A stretch of 64,000 nt of DNA from Agrococcus sp. ProA11 (GTDB lineage: Bacteria; Actinomycetota; Actinomycetes; Actinomycetales; Microbacteriaceae): positions 124,001 to 188,000 of the forward strand of contig NZ_CP156989.1 in assembly GCF_039880525.1 (NCBI RefSeq). The letters run 5' to 3'. Made by a program: the position numbers and the translations under genes. This document shows, piece by piece, positions 38,810-47,900 of the stretch. Within the stretch, counting starts at the first letter, position 1, and every line of letters begins with the position of its first letter. The notes beneath the pieces were generated by a model. The model worked only from the letters and a program-made list of their open reading frames with translations, had not been told where the DNA came from and did not search any database.

Positions 38810-39721
38810 TCAGGCGGACTTCTTCTTCGCGGCCGGCTTCTTCGCAGCGGCCTTCTTCGCCGCCGGCTGCTTCGCGGCCTTCGACGTGCCGCTGGAGCGC
38901 TTGGCCGAGGCGTCGCCATCCTTCGCCGTCGAACCCGACCCGCGCTTGCGCTCGACCGATGCCTGCAGCGCCTCGAGCAGGTCGATGACCTCGCCGCCCT
39001 CGCCGTCCTCCTGCTCGCCGAAGGTCGCGGCGGTGTCGAGCGCCTCGCCCTGGTCGAGCTTCGCCTCCACCAGGGTGCGCAGCTGCTCCTGGTACTCGTC
39101 GACATACTGCTCGGGCTCGAAGTCGGCCTCCAGGTCGCTCACGATCGAGCGGGCCAGCTCCATCTCGCGCTTGCCGATCCGCACATCCTCCTCGAGGCTC
39201 TCGAACGAGGCCTCGCGCACCTCGTCGGCCCACCGCATCGTCTGCACCATCAGCACGCCATCGCGCACCCGCAGCGAGGCGAGCCGGGTGCGCTGCCGCA
39301 GCGACAGCTTCACGATCGCGGTGCGCTCGGTGTCCTCCAGCACGCGTCGGAGCAGCACGTAGGCCTTCGAGCTCTTCGAGTCGGGCTCCAGGTAGTAGCT
39401 GCGCTCGTACAGGATCGGATCGATCTGCTCGTTCGGTACGAACTCCAGCACCTCGATGTCGCGGCTGCGCTCGACCGGCAGCGCCTCGAAGTCCTCGTCG
39501 GTGAGCACCACCGTCTGCTCGCCATCGTCATAGGCCTTGTCGATGTGCTCGTACGCCACCTTCTTGCCGCACACCTCGCAGCGCCGCTGATAGCGGATCC
39601 TGCCGCCGTCGGCGTCGTGCACCTGATGCAGCTCAAGGTCGTGCTCCTCGGTCGCCGAATACAGCTTGACCGGTACGTTCACGAGCCCGAACGTGATCGA
39701 GCCCTTCCAGATCGCTCGCAT
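38810..39721 (-). CDS. ku: DNA end-binding protein Ku
   Basis: A 303-aa bacterial Ku homodimer subunit that rings DNA ends and recruits LigD. MRAIWKGSITFGLVNVPVKL is the universal start; RCEVCGKKVAYEHIDKAYD and ERSYYLEPDSKSSKAYVLL follow. The C-terminal 50 residues are a Lys/Ala-rich tail (AAKKAAAKKPAAKKKSA), like the DNA-binding tails of actinobacterial Ku. ATG 39721 is divergent from the YbdK gene. ku and ligD form a two-gene operon. Confidence 0.94.
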   Translation of the reverse strand: MRAIWKGSITFGLVNVPVKLYSATEEHDLELHQVHDADGGRIRYQRRCEVCGKKVAYEHIDKAYDDGEQTVVLTDEDFEALPVERSRDIEVLEFVPNEQIDPILYERSYYLEPDSKSSKAYVLLRRVLEDTERTAIVKLSLRQRTRLASLRVRDGVLMVQTMRWADEVREASFESLEEDVRIGKREMELARSIVSDLEADFEPEQYVDEYQEQLRTLVEAKLDQGEALDTAATFGEQEDGEGGEVIDLLEALQASVERKRGSGSTAKDGDASAKRSSGTSKAAKQPAAKKAAAKKPAAKKKSA

Positions 39722-39830
39722 GCTCTCACTGTCCACCACCGATCTGAGCGCCGCTAGGGGGCATCTCCCAGGAAACGCGCGGCTGGATGCTGTCACCGGG
39801 CGCTCAGCCAGCAGGGGGACAATCCCGGAC

Positions 39831-40940
39831 ATGACGGTCACCGCGCCGATCTCAGCCTCGCCCCGCACGTTCGGCATCGAGGAGGAGGTCATCCTGCTGA
39901 CCCCGGACACGCTCGACCCGGTGGACGTGGCCGACGAGGTGATCGCCGAGGTCTGCGACGGGCACGCCGTGTCCGACTGGGTGAGCGCGGAGTACCTCAA
40001 GGCGCAGGTGGAGTTCTCGTCGCCGCTGCTCACCAACGGCGACACCGCCGACCGCGTCGTGCGGCAGTTCCGCGACACCCTCCAGCGTGCTGCCGAGCGC
40101 CGCGGGCTGCTGGTCGCGAGCGTCGGCACCACCTTCGGCGGCGGCCACTCGTCGGTGGGCACGGGGGAGCGGTACGCGCGCTTCGTCCGCACGCTCGGGG
40201 CGATCCATCCCGACCACCGCATCCAGGGCCAGCACGTGCACGTGGCGGTCGCCTCGGCCGACGAGGGCGTGGCGGTGATGAACGCGCTGCGGCCGTGGCT
40301 CGCGCCGCTCATCGCCCTGACGGCGAACTCCCCCTGCTTCTCGGGTGCCGACACCGGCTTCGCGAGCTGGCGCACCATCGTCGGGCGCCGCTTCGCGACC
40401 GCGTCGGTGCCGCCCGCGTTCGCCGACGGAGAGGACTATCGGCGGCGCATCCGCGGGCTGCTGGGCATCGGCACGACATTCGATATCGCCTCGATCGCGT
40501 GGATGATGCGGCTTCCCGAGCGCTATCCGACGCTTGAGCTGCGGGTGTTCGACGCGCAGCTGACGGCCGACGAGACGGTCGCCGCGGCGCTGCTCACCCG
40601 CGCGCTCGTCGAGACCGCAGCGGCGGGCGACCTGCCGCACGCGGCGGCTGCGGAGCACCACGAGTTCGTCGACTCGGCGGTCTGGCATGCGGCCCGGCAC
40701 GGGCTCGAGGAGACGCTCGTCGACCCCGTCACTGCCACGCTCGCCCCCGCGTGGGTCGTGATCGAGCGGATGCTCGATGCGGTCGGGCCCGCGCTGGCCG
40801 CGGTGGGTGACCTGCCGCGGGTCGCTGCGCTGGTCGAGCGCGCGCGCGCCGACGGCAACGGCGCCGCCCGGCAGCGCGCCGCGCTCTCGGAGGGGCCTGC
40901 CGCGCTCGCGCGGCTGCTGCGCGCCGCCTTCGTGGCCTGA
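39831..40940 (+). CDS. YbdK-type carboxylate-amine ligase (glutamate-cysteine ligase family 2)
   Basis: A 369-aa protein of the GCS2 family. The N-terminal FGIEEEVILLTPDTLDPVDV carries the ATP/Mg-binding glutamates. GQHVHVAVASADEGVAVMNA and LTANSPCFSGADTGFASWRT are the family core, and RYPTLELRVFDAQLTADET lies near the end. Weak gamma-glutamylcysteine synthesis is known for E. coli YbdK; the physiological product in mycothiol-making bacteria is unclear. ATG 39831 is preferred because the upstream open frame covers the ku start. Confidence 0.85.
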   Translation: MTVTAPISASPRTFGIEEEVILLTPDTLDPVDVADEVIAEVCDGHAVSDWVSAEYLKAQVEFSSPLLTNGDTADRVVRQFRDTLQRAAERRGLLVASVGTTFGGGHSSVGTGERYARFVRTLGAIHPDHRIQGQHVHVAVASADEGVAVMNALRPWLAPLIALTANSPCFSGADTGFASWRTIVGRRFATASVPPAFADGEDYRRRIRGLLGIGTTFDIASIAWMMRLPERYPTLELRVFDAQLTADETVAAALLTRALVETAAAGDLPHAAAAEHHEFVDSAVWHAARHGLEETLVDPVTATLAPAWVVIERMLDAVGPALAAVGDLPRVAALVERARADGNGAARQRAALSEGPAALARLLRAAFVA

Positions 40941-40952
40941 CGCCGGCGCGGA

Positions 40953-41609
40953 TCAGCCCAGCAGGTGCTCGCGCAGGAAGGCCACCGTCGACTCCCAGGC
41001 CTCGGCCGAGGCATCCGCGTTGTAGCGCTTCGCGATCTGCGCGTTCTGGAACCCGTGCACCGAGCCCGCGTAGTGCCGCAGCTCGACGTCGTCGTAGCCC
41101 TCGCCGCTCAGCCGCGCTCGGTAGTCCTCCGGCGCCTCGCGGCCGCTCCAGTCGTCGGTCTCGGCGAGCTGGAAGAGCACCGGCGTGCGCGGCCCCGTCT
41201 GCGTGCCGGGCATCGCGGCGCCGTAGTAGGCCACGACCGCCTCCAGCGCACCGTGCGCCGCGTAGCCGAGCGCGAGCGTCGAGCCCATCGAGAAGCCGAC
41301 GACGGCCGCGCGCTCGCTGCCCTCCGCACGGGCCTCGCCGATCGCCTCGCTGAGGATGCGGTACGCGCCGTCGAGATCGTCGTACCGCTCGGCGAGGAGC
41401 GCGCCGGCCTCGTCATCGTCAGTCGTGGTGCGGCCCTCGAAGAAGTCCGGGACCGCGACGCGGAATCCCTCGCCCGCGAGCGTCTCGGCGAGCTCCTCGA
41501 TCCACGGCAGTCTGCCGTTCCAGTCGTGCGCCAGCACCACCACCGGGTCACCGGCGGTGCCGTGCCAGCTCGTCGCTGCCTGCGCGCTCGCTCCGGTCGT
41601 CTCGCTCAT
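40953..41609 (-). CDS. Dienelactone hydrolase-like alpha/beta hydrolase
   Basis: A 218-aa small alpha/beta-hydrolase. PVVVLAHDWNGRLPWIEELA opens the fold, AAVVGFSMGSTLALGYA gives the nucleophile, and GSVHGFQN has the catalytic His in the dienelactone-hydrolase position. The nucleophile is Ser, not the Cys of true dienelactone hydrolases, so a general esterase role is more likely. ATG 41609 has GAGGAGG. It is convergent with the YbdK gene. Confidence 0.83.
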   Translation of the reverse strand: MSETTGASAQAATSWHGTAGDPVVVLAHDWNGRLPWIEELAETLAGEGFRVAVPDFFEGRTTTDDDEAGALLAERYDDLDGAYRILSEAIGEARAEGSERAAVVGFSMGSTLALGYAAHGALEAVVAYYGAAMPGTQTGPRTPVLFQLAETDDWSGREAPEDYRARLSGEGYDDVELRHYAGSVHGFQNAQIAKRYNADASAEAWESTVAFLREHLLG

Positions 41610-41723
41610 GCTGCCTCCTCGCTCGGGGAGCCGGACGGCTCCGTCCTGTCGCACGCGGCCGTGCCGCGTCGCATCGCGTCAGAGGGTAGTCGGCGTTCCG
41701 GGTCGTTCCCCTAGGCTGACGGG

Positions 41724-42584
41724 ATGTTCGCCCGGGCAACGGCTCTCGCGCTCTCCTCCCACCCGGGTCCGACGGTGGCGGTGACCGCGCTCTCCGCCGT
41801 CCTCGCGGCAGCCATCGGGATGTCGCCGCTGCGCGTGGCCGCGCTGGCGCTCGCGATCGTCGCGGGACAGCTCTCGATCGGCTGGTCGAACGACTGGATC
41901 GACGCTGAGCGCGACCGGGCGGTCGGCCGCAGCGACAAGCCGGTCGCGCAGGGGCTCGTGACCGTCGGCACCGTGCGCACGGCGGCGTTCGTCGCTGTTG
42001 CGGTGGCGATGGCGGTCTCCTTCGCGCTCGGCCTCTGGGCGGGGGTGGCGCACCTGGTGCTCGTGGCATCCGGATGGGCGTACAACGCGGGTCTCAAGCG
42101 CACGGCCTGGTCGGTGGTGCCGTTCATCGTGAGCTTCGGCCTGCTGCCGACCGTCGTCACGCTCGCGCTGCCGGAGCCGGCCGTCGCGGCACCGTGGGCG
42201 ATCGCCGTCGGCGCGGTGTTCGGCATCTCGATCCACTTCACGAACGTGCTGCCCGACCTCGCCGACGATGCACGCACCGGCGTCGTCGGGCTGCCGCACC
42301 GGCTGGGCCGTGTGGTGTCGGGAGTCGTCGCGTTCCTCGCACTCGCCGTCGCCGCGCTGCTCGTGCTCGTCGGGCCGTGGGTGTCGAGCGGCGTCGCGGG
42401 CGCGGCTGCGACGCCGTCGCCGGTCGCGATCGGCGGGCTCGTGGCATCGCTCGGGATCGCCGCGTGGGGCATCGTGCTCGTCGCGAGTCGGCCGCCGAGC
42501 CGACTGCTGTTCCGGCTCATCATCGTCGCGTCGCTGCTGATCGCGGTGCAGCTGGGCCTCAGCGGCACCCGTCTCATCTCCTGA
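41724..42584 (+). CDS. UbiA-family prenyltransferase
   Basis: A 286-aa, roughly eight-helix membrane enzyme. It attaches an isoprenoid to an aromatic or lipid acceptor. The two Asp-rich Mg-pyrophosphate motifs are SNDWIDAERDRAVGRSDKP and NVLPDLADDARTGVVGLP. It is convergent with the type III PKS operon (stops 20 bases apart). Functional linkage to that operon is therefore plausible, with the PKS-derived phenol as acceptor, but this is unproven. Confidence 0.87.
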   Translation: MFARATALALSSHPGPTVAVTALSAVLAAAIGMSPLRVAALALAIVAGQLSIGWSNDWIDAERDRAVGRSDKPVAQGLVTVGTVRTAAFVAVAVAMAVSFALGLWAGVAHLVLVASGWAYNAGLKRTAWSVVPFIVSFGLLPTVVTLALPEPAVAAPWAIAVGAVFGISIHFTNVLPDLADDARTGVVGLPHRLGRVVSGVVAFLALAVAALLVLVGPWVSSGVAGAAATPSPVAIGGLVASLGIAAWGIVLVASRPPSRLLFRLIIVASLLIAVQLGLSGTRLIS

Positions 42585-42603
42585 CGCAGAGCGGCGGGGC
42601 GCG

Positions 42604-43755
42604 TCAGGACCAGCGCATGGCGTAGACCGACGCCAGCAGCCTGCTCGCGGGGCTGCGGAGCGCGATGCGCAGCCCGGCGTTCCGTGCCGCGAGCCGAGCG
42701 CCGCGCACCGGTCGGCCGAGCGCCATGTTCAGCTCCGCCTGGCGCGCCGCCCGGCGCGCGCTCGTCGTGCGACGCGCCTCGAACGTGCGGAGCGCCGCCG
42801 CATCCGGTCTGCCGGCACGCACGCTCGCCACCAGGATCGGCGCGAGCGCGGCGGCATCCAGCCAGCCCAGATTCATGCCCTGGCCGCCGATCGGGCTGAT
42901 CTCGTGCGCCGCATCGCCGATGAGCACCACGCGCCCCGCGACCATCCGGGCGGCGAGCCGTCGTCGCACGCCGAACGCGCTCAGCATGGTCGCGGTCGCC
43001 GGATCGAGGTCGACGCCCGTGCGCGCGGCGACGAGCTCGGCGAGCCAGGCCGGCGTCGGCTCGGCGGGGTGCGGGGTGTGCGCGACGTATCGGCGCATGC
43101 CGCCCGGCAACGGGAACGCCTCGACCACGCCGCCCGCCTCCAGGTGCACGAAGGCGTCGGGCGCGCGCCAGCTGTCGGCGAAGTCGCCCATGACGTAGGT
43201 GTCGGGGTAGTCGTGCACGGGCGCGGCGATCCCGAGCAGGTCGCGCACGGCGCTGCGCGCACCGTCGGCGCCGATCACGAAGCGCGCGCGCTCCTCGACG
43301 GGCGCCCGGTGCTCGACATCCGTCCGCGTCGCGCGACCGGCCGCCCGCACGTCGCCGTCGGTCGGGTGCAGCGACTCCAGCGCGACGCCGCGGCGCAGCG
43401 CCCCGGGCGCGAGCCGCTCGAGGCGCGCCGCGAGCAGCGTCTCCGTGCGGGATTGCGGCAGCGCCGCGACGAACGGGAAGCGCGGATGGGCACGGTCGAA
43501 CGCGACCTGACCGAGCACGCTGCCGCCCGAGCTCGCGATGCCGCGCCGGATCGGCAGCGCCTCGGCGAGCACGGCGTCGGCGACCCCGGCCCGCTCGAGC
43601 GCGACGAGCGACGGCGGGTGGATGCCGATGGCGCGCGACAGCGGCGCGACCGACTCCCGGCGCTCCCACACCGCGGCGTCGAGGCCGGCATCGGCCAGCA
43701 GCGTCGCGAGCAGCAGGCCGACGGGGCCGCCGCCGATGATGAGGACATCACGCAC
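42604..43755 (-). CDS. FAD-dependent aromatic monooxygenase
   Basis: A 383-aa class A flavoprotein hydroxylase. It has the N-terminal FAD motif VLIIGGGPVGLLLATLLADAG, the DG motif FVIGADGARSAVRDLLG and the GD motif VLIGDAAHEISPIGGQGMNL. NADPH-dependent ring hydroxylation is expected. Its ATG lies inside the end of the methyltransferase gene (8-base overlap). Third in the PKS-methyltransferase-monooxygenase operon, it parallels SrsC of Streptomyces griseus, which turns alkylresorcinols into quinones. Confidence 0.88.
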   Translation of the reverse strand: MRDVLIIGGGPVGLLLATLLADAGLDAAVWERRESVAPLSRAIGIHPPSLVALERAGVADAVLAEALPIRRGIASSGGSVLGQVAFDRAHPRFPFVAALPQSRTETLLAARLERLAPGALRRGVALESLHPTDGDVRAAGRATRTDVEHRAPVEERARFVIGADGARSAVRDLLGIAAPVHDYPDTYVMGDFADSWRAPDAFVHLEAGGVVEAFPLPGGMRRYVAHTPHPAEPTPAWLAELVAARTGVDLDPATATMLSAFGVRRRLAARMVAGRVVLIGDAAHEISPIGGQGMNLGWLDAAALAPILVASVRAGRPDAAALRTFEARRTTSARRAARQAELNMALGRPVRGARLAARNAGLRIALRSPASRLLASVYAMRWS

Positions 43756-44533
43756 GCGACTGCCCGTCCCGAGGCGGCGTCCACCGCAGGATCATGCGGA
43801 AGGGCACGGAGGTGTCGACGTGCCATCCGTCGTCGGCACCGATGTCGCGCAGCGTGCTGCGCAGCTCGGGTGCGCGGTAGCTGCGCCGGATGGAGAGCGA
43901 GCCGTCGAAGTGCACGAACGAGCCGCGCGCCAGCGGCACGGTCGCCGCTCGGTACACGGCGTAGGCCAGGTTGCCGCGGGCGATGTCGTTGTGGACGACG
44001 AGCCGCCTGGCGAGCCGCTCGCTGTCGGCGAGCAGGGCGGCGAGGCCCGCCTGGTCGAGGTGGTGCAGGAGGTGGTTCGACGTGACGATGTCGAACCGCT
44101 CGTGGGCGGCGACGAGGTCGGCGCTCAGCATCCGACGGAACCGCACGTTCGCCACCGGGTCGAGCCCGCTCGCGAACTCGTGCGCGCGCTCGTCGGGGTC
44201 GATGGCGGTGACGTCGAGCAGCAGGCCGTCGCGTGCGGCCCATGCGGCCAGCGCGCGCGGCACGTCGCCGCCGCCGGAGCCGATGTCGAGCAGCGTGGTC
44301 GCGCGGGTCGGCGAGAACGCCGGGCGGAGCTGGCGGAGGTAGATGCGGCGCCAGCCGGAGACCAGCCGGTTGATCGGCCGGAAGAGCGCGTAGGTGGTGC
44401 GCAGGGCGACGGGATCGCAGTCGGGGTCGTCCATGAGCTCACGCTCGCGGCGCTCGCGGGTGGTGAGATCGGGCCAGCGCGGCGGGCGGGGGATCGCGTT
44501 CCCATCGCCTGCAGACGCGGGAGGGGGCGTCAC
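43748..44533 (-). CDS. Class I SAM-dependent methyltransferase
   Basis: A 261-aa methyltransferase. Motif I is TLLDIGSGGGDVPRALAAWA, followed by DVTAIDPDERAHEFA and FDIVTSNHLLHHLDQAG. It overlaps the PKS stop by ATGA and the monooxygenase start by eight bases, so the three genes are made together. It probably C- or O-methylates the polyketide phenol. It is related to UbiE-like enzymes rather than to small catechol O-methyltransferases. Confidence 0.87.
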   Translation of the reverse strand: MTPPPASAGDGNAIPRPPRWPDLTTRERRERELMDDPDCDPVALRTTYALFRPINRLVSGWRRIYLRQLRPAFSPTRATTLLDIGSGGGDVPRALAAWAARDGLLLDVTAIDPDERAHEFASGLDPVANVRFRRMLSADLVAAHERFDIVTSNHLLHHLDQAGLAALLADSERLARRLVVHNDIARGNLAYAVYRAATVPLARGSFVHFDGSLSIRRSYRAPELRSTLRDIGADDGWHVDTSVPFRMILRWTPPRDGQSRA

Positions 44534-45714
44534 GCCGCCGGCTCGCCGATGCCGGCGACGCGATGGGTGAGCAGGGCGGTCTCGACCGTGAGGCCGGGGC
44601 CGAATGCCATTGCGCAGACCAGGTCACCTTCCTCGTGCTGACGGTCGCCGTGCAGGATGCGGCGCAGCACGAACAGCACCGTCGCGCTCGAGATGTTGCC
44701 GACCGTGCGCAGCGTCTCGCGCGACGGCTCGAGCTGCGCGTCGGAGAGGCCGAGCGTGGCCTGCACCTTGTCGAGGATGCTCCGGCCACCGGGGTGGATC
44801 GCCCACCGGGGGATCGCGGCGTGCGGCTGCTCCGCCACATCCGGGACCGTCTCGAGCAGCGGCGTCAGCGCGCTGACGATGTGCTCCTCGATGATGGAGG
44901 GGACGTAGCGGCTGAGCACCATCTCGAAGCCGTGGTCGCCGATTGTCCAGGCCATGTCCGCCTCGCCGATCGGGGTGATGACCGTCTCGAACGCGTCGAG
45001 GTCGAGCACCGCAGCGCCGGCCGGTGCGGGGCGCGCGGTGACGACCGCGGCTGCCGCGCCGTCGGCGAAGACCGAGGATGCGACGATCGTGTCGGGGTCG
45101 TCGGAGGAGGCCAGGTGCAGCGAGCACAGCTCGACGGAGACGACGAGCACCACGGCATCGGGGTCCGCGAGGCAGAACGCGTGGGCCGCGCGCAGGGCCG
45201 GGAAGGCGGCGTAGCAGCCCATGAAGCCCAGGTGGTAGCGCTGCGTGGAGGGCGCGAGGCCCAGGTCCTGCACGATCGCGAAGTCGGGGCCGGGCGCGAA
45301 GAATCCCGTGCACGACACCGTGATCACGTGGGTGACGTCGGCGGCGTCGAGATCCGGCACCGCGTCGAGCGCGGCGCGTGCCGCGCCGAGGAACAGCGCG
45401 GGTGAGGTGTCGGTGTAGACGTCGTTGCGCTTGCCCGTGGCGGGGGAGAGGATCGCGCCCGACGCCGCGTCGTAGAACGTCGCGCGCTCGGCATCCGCGT
45501 CCGCCGCGTCGACCACCCGGCGGCCGTGCTCGGTGCCGAGCTCGTCGATGACCGTGTACCTGGTGTCGATCCCGGAGGCGTCGAACGCGGCATGCACGAG
45601 GCGGCCGCCCAGGCGGCTGAGGTCGGGCTGGCCCGCGAACAGGTCGCGGATCTCGTCCTGCCGCAGCTCCGTGGCGGGCACCGCGGTCTCGATGGAGCGG
45701 ATGGAGATGGCCAT
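44530..45714 (-). CDS. Type III polyketide synthase (chalcone/stilbene synthase family)
   Basis: A 394-aa ketosynthase-like enzyme that extends an acyl-CoA starter with malonyl-CoA. The catalytic triad is present: Cys in YHLGFMGCYAAFPALRAA, His in WAIHPGGRSILDKVQATLG, and Asn in LRTVGNISSATVLFVL. ITVSCTGFFAPGPDF is also typical. ATG 45714 starts MAISIRSIETAVPATEL. The operon with a methyltransferase and an FAD hydroxylase resembles srsABC, so an alkylresorcinol/alkylquinone phenolic lipid is the best guess. Starter specificity cannot be read. Confidence 0.9.
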   Translation of the reverse strand: MAISIRSIETAVPATELRQDEIRDLFAGQPDLSRLGGRLVHAAFDASGIDTRYTVIDELGTEHGRRVVDAADADAERATFYDAASGAILSPATGKRNDVYTDTSPALFLGAARAALDAVPDLDAADVTHVITVSCTGFFAPGPDFAIVQDLGLAPSTQRYHLGFMGCYAAFPALRAAHAFCLADPDAVVLVVSVELCSLHLASSDDPDTIVASSVFADGAAAAVVTARPAPAGAAVLDLDAFETVITPIGEADMAWTIGDHGFEMVLSRYVPSIIEEHIVSALTPLLETVPDVAEQPHAAIPRWAIHPGGRSILDKVQATLGLSDAQLEPSRETLRTVGNISSATVLFVLRRILHGDRQHEEGDLVCAMAFGPGLTVETALLTHRVAGIGEPAA

Positions 45715-45822
45715 ATGCGACTGTAACGAGCGAACCCTTTGCGTTCCCCGGTGTGGCCTGGGTCGGCGACGGTCGCGAACCTGCAGGACGCTGATCCCAG
45801 CCGCACGGACTAGCGTGTGCGC

Positions 45823-46668
45823 ATGGCAAGCAACGGCGGACACGGCTCCGCGGCATCCAAGGCGAAGTCGTCGGCTGATGACGCGACCGACAAGGCGCAG
45901 TCCGCGGCGGCGAGCGCCGAGAACCACCCCGCGGCCGATTGGGTGACGGCCGCCGGCCAGATCGCCAACGGCTTGGTGCACTTCATCATCGGTGCGATCG
46001 CGCTCGGCATCGCCTTCGGCGACGGTGGCTCGGCCGACCAGCAGGGCGCGATGCGCGCAATCGAGCAGACGCCGCTCGGGGGCGTGGCGATCTGGGCGGT
46101 CGCGATCGCGATGCTCGCGCTCGCGCTGCACGCGTTCGTGTCCGCGGTCGCCGATTCGCGGCGCGATCGGACGGATGCGCTGAAGAGCGCGGGCCGCGGC
46201 ATCGCCTACGCGGCAGTCGGCGTGACCGCCCTCACGGCAGCGCTCGGCAGTTCAGGCAGCGGTGATTCCGATGCGAAGTCGCTCTCGGCGGCGCTCATGG
46301 AGCAGCCGTTCGGGCTGTTCCTGGTCGGTGCGGTGGGCGTCGCCACCGCCGCGGTCGGCGTGTACTTCGTGATCAAGGGCGTGCAGAAGAAGTTCCTCGA
46401 GGACGTCGCGCCGCCCGCCCGCTTCCGCCACGCCGTCGAGCTGCTCGGCATGGTCGGCTATCCGGCGAAGGGGGTCGCGATCTTCATCGTCGGCGCCCTG
46501 TTCGTGATCGCCGCGTTCACGCACGACGCCGACCAGGCGGCCGGGCTCGACGGCGCGCTGCAGTCGCTCACGACGGTGCCGGGAGGTGTGTTCGCGCTGA
46601 TCGCGGTCGCGCTCGGCCTGATGATCTACGGCGTGTACTGCTTGGCGCGCGGTCTCTGGAATCGCTGA
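45823..46668 (+). CDS. DUF1206 membrane protein
   Basis: A 281-aa membrane protein made of three related two-helix modules (DWVTAAGQIANGLVHFIIGA, GRGIAYAAVGVTALTAALG, LLGMVGYPAKGVAIFIVGAL), the DUF1206 architecture. Function is unknown. The first 40 residues are Ala/Ser-rich and hydrophilic. ATG 45823 is preferred to the GTG at 45817. It is divergent from the type III PKS gene. Confidence 0.85.
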   Translation: MASNGGHGSAASKAKSSADDATDKAQSAAASAENHPAADWVTAAGQIANGLVHFIIGAIALGIAFGDGGSADQQGAMRAIEQTPLGGVAIWAVAIAMLALALHAFVSAVADSRRDRTDALKSAGRGIAYAAVGVTALTAALGSSGSGDSDAKSLSAALMEQPFGLFLVGAVGVATAAVGVYFVIKGVQKKFLEDVAPPARFRHAVELLGMVGYPAKGVAIFIVGALFVIAAFTHDADQAAGLDGALQSLTTVPGGVFALIAVALGLMIYGVYCLARGLWNR

Positions 46669-46692
46669 CGCCCACCGCAAGAGCGGTGGCGC

Positions 46693-47163
46693 TCAGGCGC
46701 GGCGACCGCGTCCGGGGTGCGGCAGGATCGGGTTGCGCAGCCGTGCAAGCTGGAGGGCGAGCTGCGCGGGAGTCAGCTTGGAGCGCTGCTGGCCCGGCAG
46801 GTCGCGCAGCGTCGGCTCGGGGTTCTGCTCGACGCTCTGCTCGGGGTTCTGCTCGGGGACGTCTGCCACGAGCTGGTCATGCGTCGCGGCGTCCTCAGGC
46901 GTCTCCGGCACATGCGGGTGGTGCTCCACATGGGCGGAGGCGCGCAGCCGCTCGTCGAGCGCCGTGAGGTCGGCGCCGGTGGACTGCAGATCGCGCCCCA
47001 TGGTGCGCAGCACGCGCACGACCGTGTCGTAGTCCTCGTCGGAGACCGATGCCTCGACGCGGCGAGCCACCTCGTCGGCGCCGATCGACCTGCGGGAGCG
47101 CTCGACGGCGGCAGCGGCGAGCTCGACCCAGTCCTCGAGTCGGCGATTGCGATTGCGATCCAT
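46693..47163 (-). CDS. Hypothetical protein, actinobacterial, acidic/Gln-rich middle
   Basis: A 156-aa soluble protein I do not recognise. The N-terminal half is helical (RNRRLEDWVELAAAAVERSR, VVRVLRTMGRDLQ). The middle is low-complexity with repeated EQNPEQSVEQNPEP, encoded by short direct repeats near 46815-46860. The end is basic (LALQLARLRNPILPHPGRGR). ATG 47163 is chosen because AGGAGG lies six bases upstream. It is convergent with the DUF1206 gene. Confidence 0.7.
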   Translation of the reverse strand: MDRNRNRRLEDWVELAAAAVERSRRSIGADEVARRVEASVSDEDYDTVVRVLRTMGRDLQSTGADLTALDERLRASAHVEHHPHVPETPEDAATHDQLVADVPEQNPEQSVEQNPEPTLRDLPGQQRSKLTPAQLALQLARLRNPILPHPGRGRRA

Positions 47164-47291
47164 CATGCACCTCCTATGCAGACCATCGTCCTCTGTTCCG
47201 CTATGAACTGCGCTAGCCGATCGGCCAGCCGTGGGATTCGCCTGCCGGGCGAGTCCGCCGACGGCAGGTGACGGGCGATACGCTCGCACTC

Positions 47292-47900
47292 GTGCTGCTC
47301 AGCGATCGCGACATCCGTGCCCGGCTCGACTCCGGCTCCCTCGGCCTCGACCCGCTCGAGCTGTCGATGCTCCAGCCCTCCAGCGTCGACGTGCGCCTTG
47401 ACCGCGGGTTCCGGCTGTTCGACAACCACAAGTACCCGTTCATCGACCCGGCGGAGGATCAGCCCGAGCTGACGCGGCTGGTCGAGGTCGCGAACGATGA
47501 GGCGTTCATCCTGCACCCCGGGGAGTTCGTGCTCGGCGCGACGTACGAGCGGATCTCGCTGCCCGACGACGTCGCCGCGCGGCTGGAGGGCAAGTCGTCG
47601 CTGGGGCGCCTCGGCCTCCTCACGCACTCGACGGCCGGCTTCATCGATCCGGGCTTCTCGGGTCACGTCACGCTCGAGCTCTCGAACGTCTCGACGCTGC
47701 CGATCAAGCTGTGGCCGGGCATGAAGATCGGGCAGGTCTGCTACTTCCAGCTGTCGAGCCCCTCAGAGCACCCGTATGGCCAGGGTCCGAATCTCAACCG
47801 CTACCAGGGCCAGCGCGGGCCGACGGCGTCGCGCTCGTTCCAGAACTTCCACCGCACGGCCATTCCTGCCGCCGACATCCCCGCCGCCGAGAGCGAGTAA
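47292..47900 (+). CDS. dcd: dCTP deaminase (probably bifunctional, dUMP-forming)
   Basis: A 202-aa trimeric pyrimidine-nucleotide enzyme. The start [55 protein letters not shown], the catalytic Glu in [13 protein letters not shown] and the nucleotide-closing tail [16 protein letters not shown] are all there. The M. tuberculosis homologue makes dUMP directly from dCTP, and this sequence is close in all these motifs. GTG 47292 is chosen by alignment with MLLSDRD starts; GTG 47268 would add eight residues. Confidence 0.93.
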   Translation: MLLSDRDIRARLDSGSLGLDPLELSMLQPSSVDVRLDRGFRLFDNHKYPFIDPAEDQPELTRLVEVANDEAFILHPGEFVLGATYERISLPDDVAARLEGKSSLGRLGLLTHSTAGFIDPGFSGHVTLELSNVSTLPIKLWPGMKIGQVCYFQLSSPSEHPYGQGPNLNRYQGQRGPTASRSFQNFHRTAIPAADIPAAESE

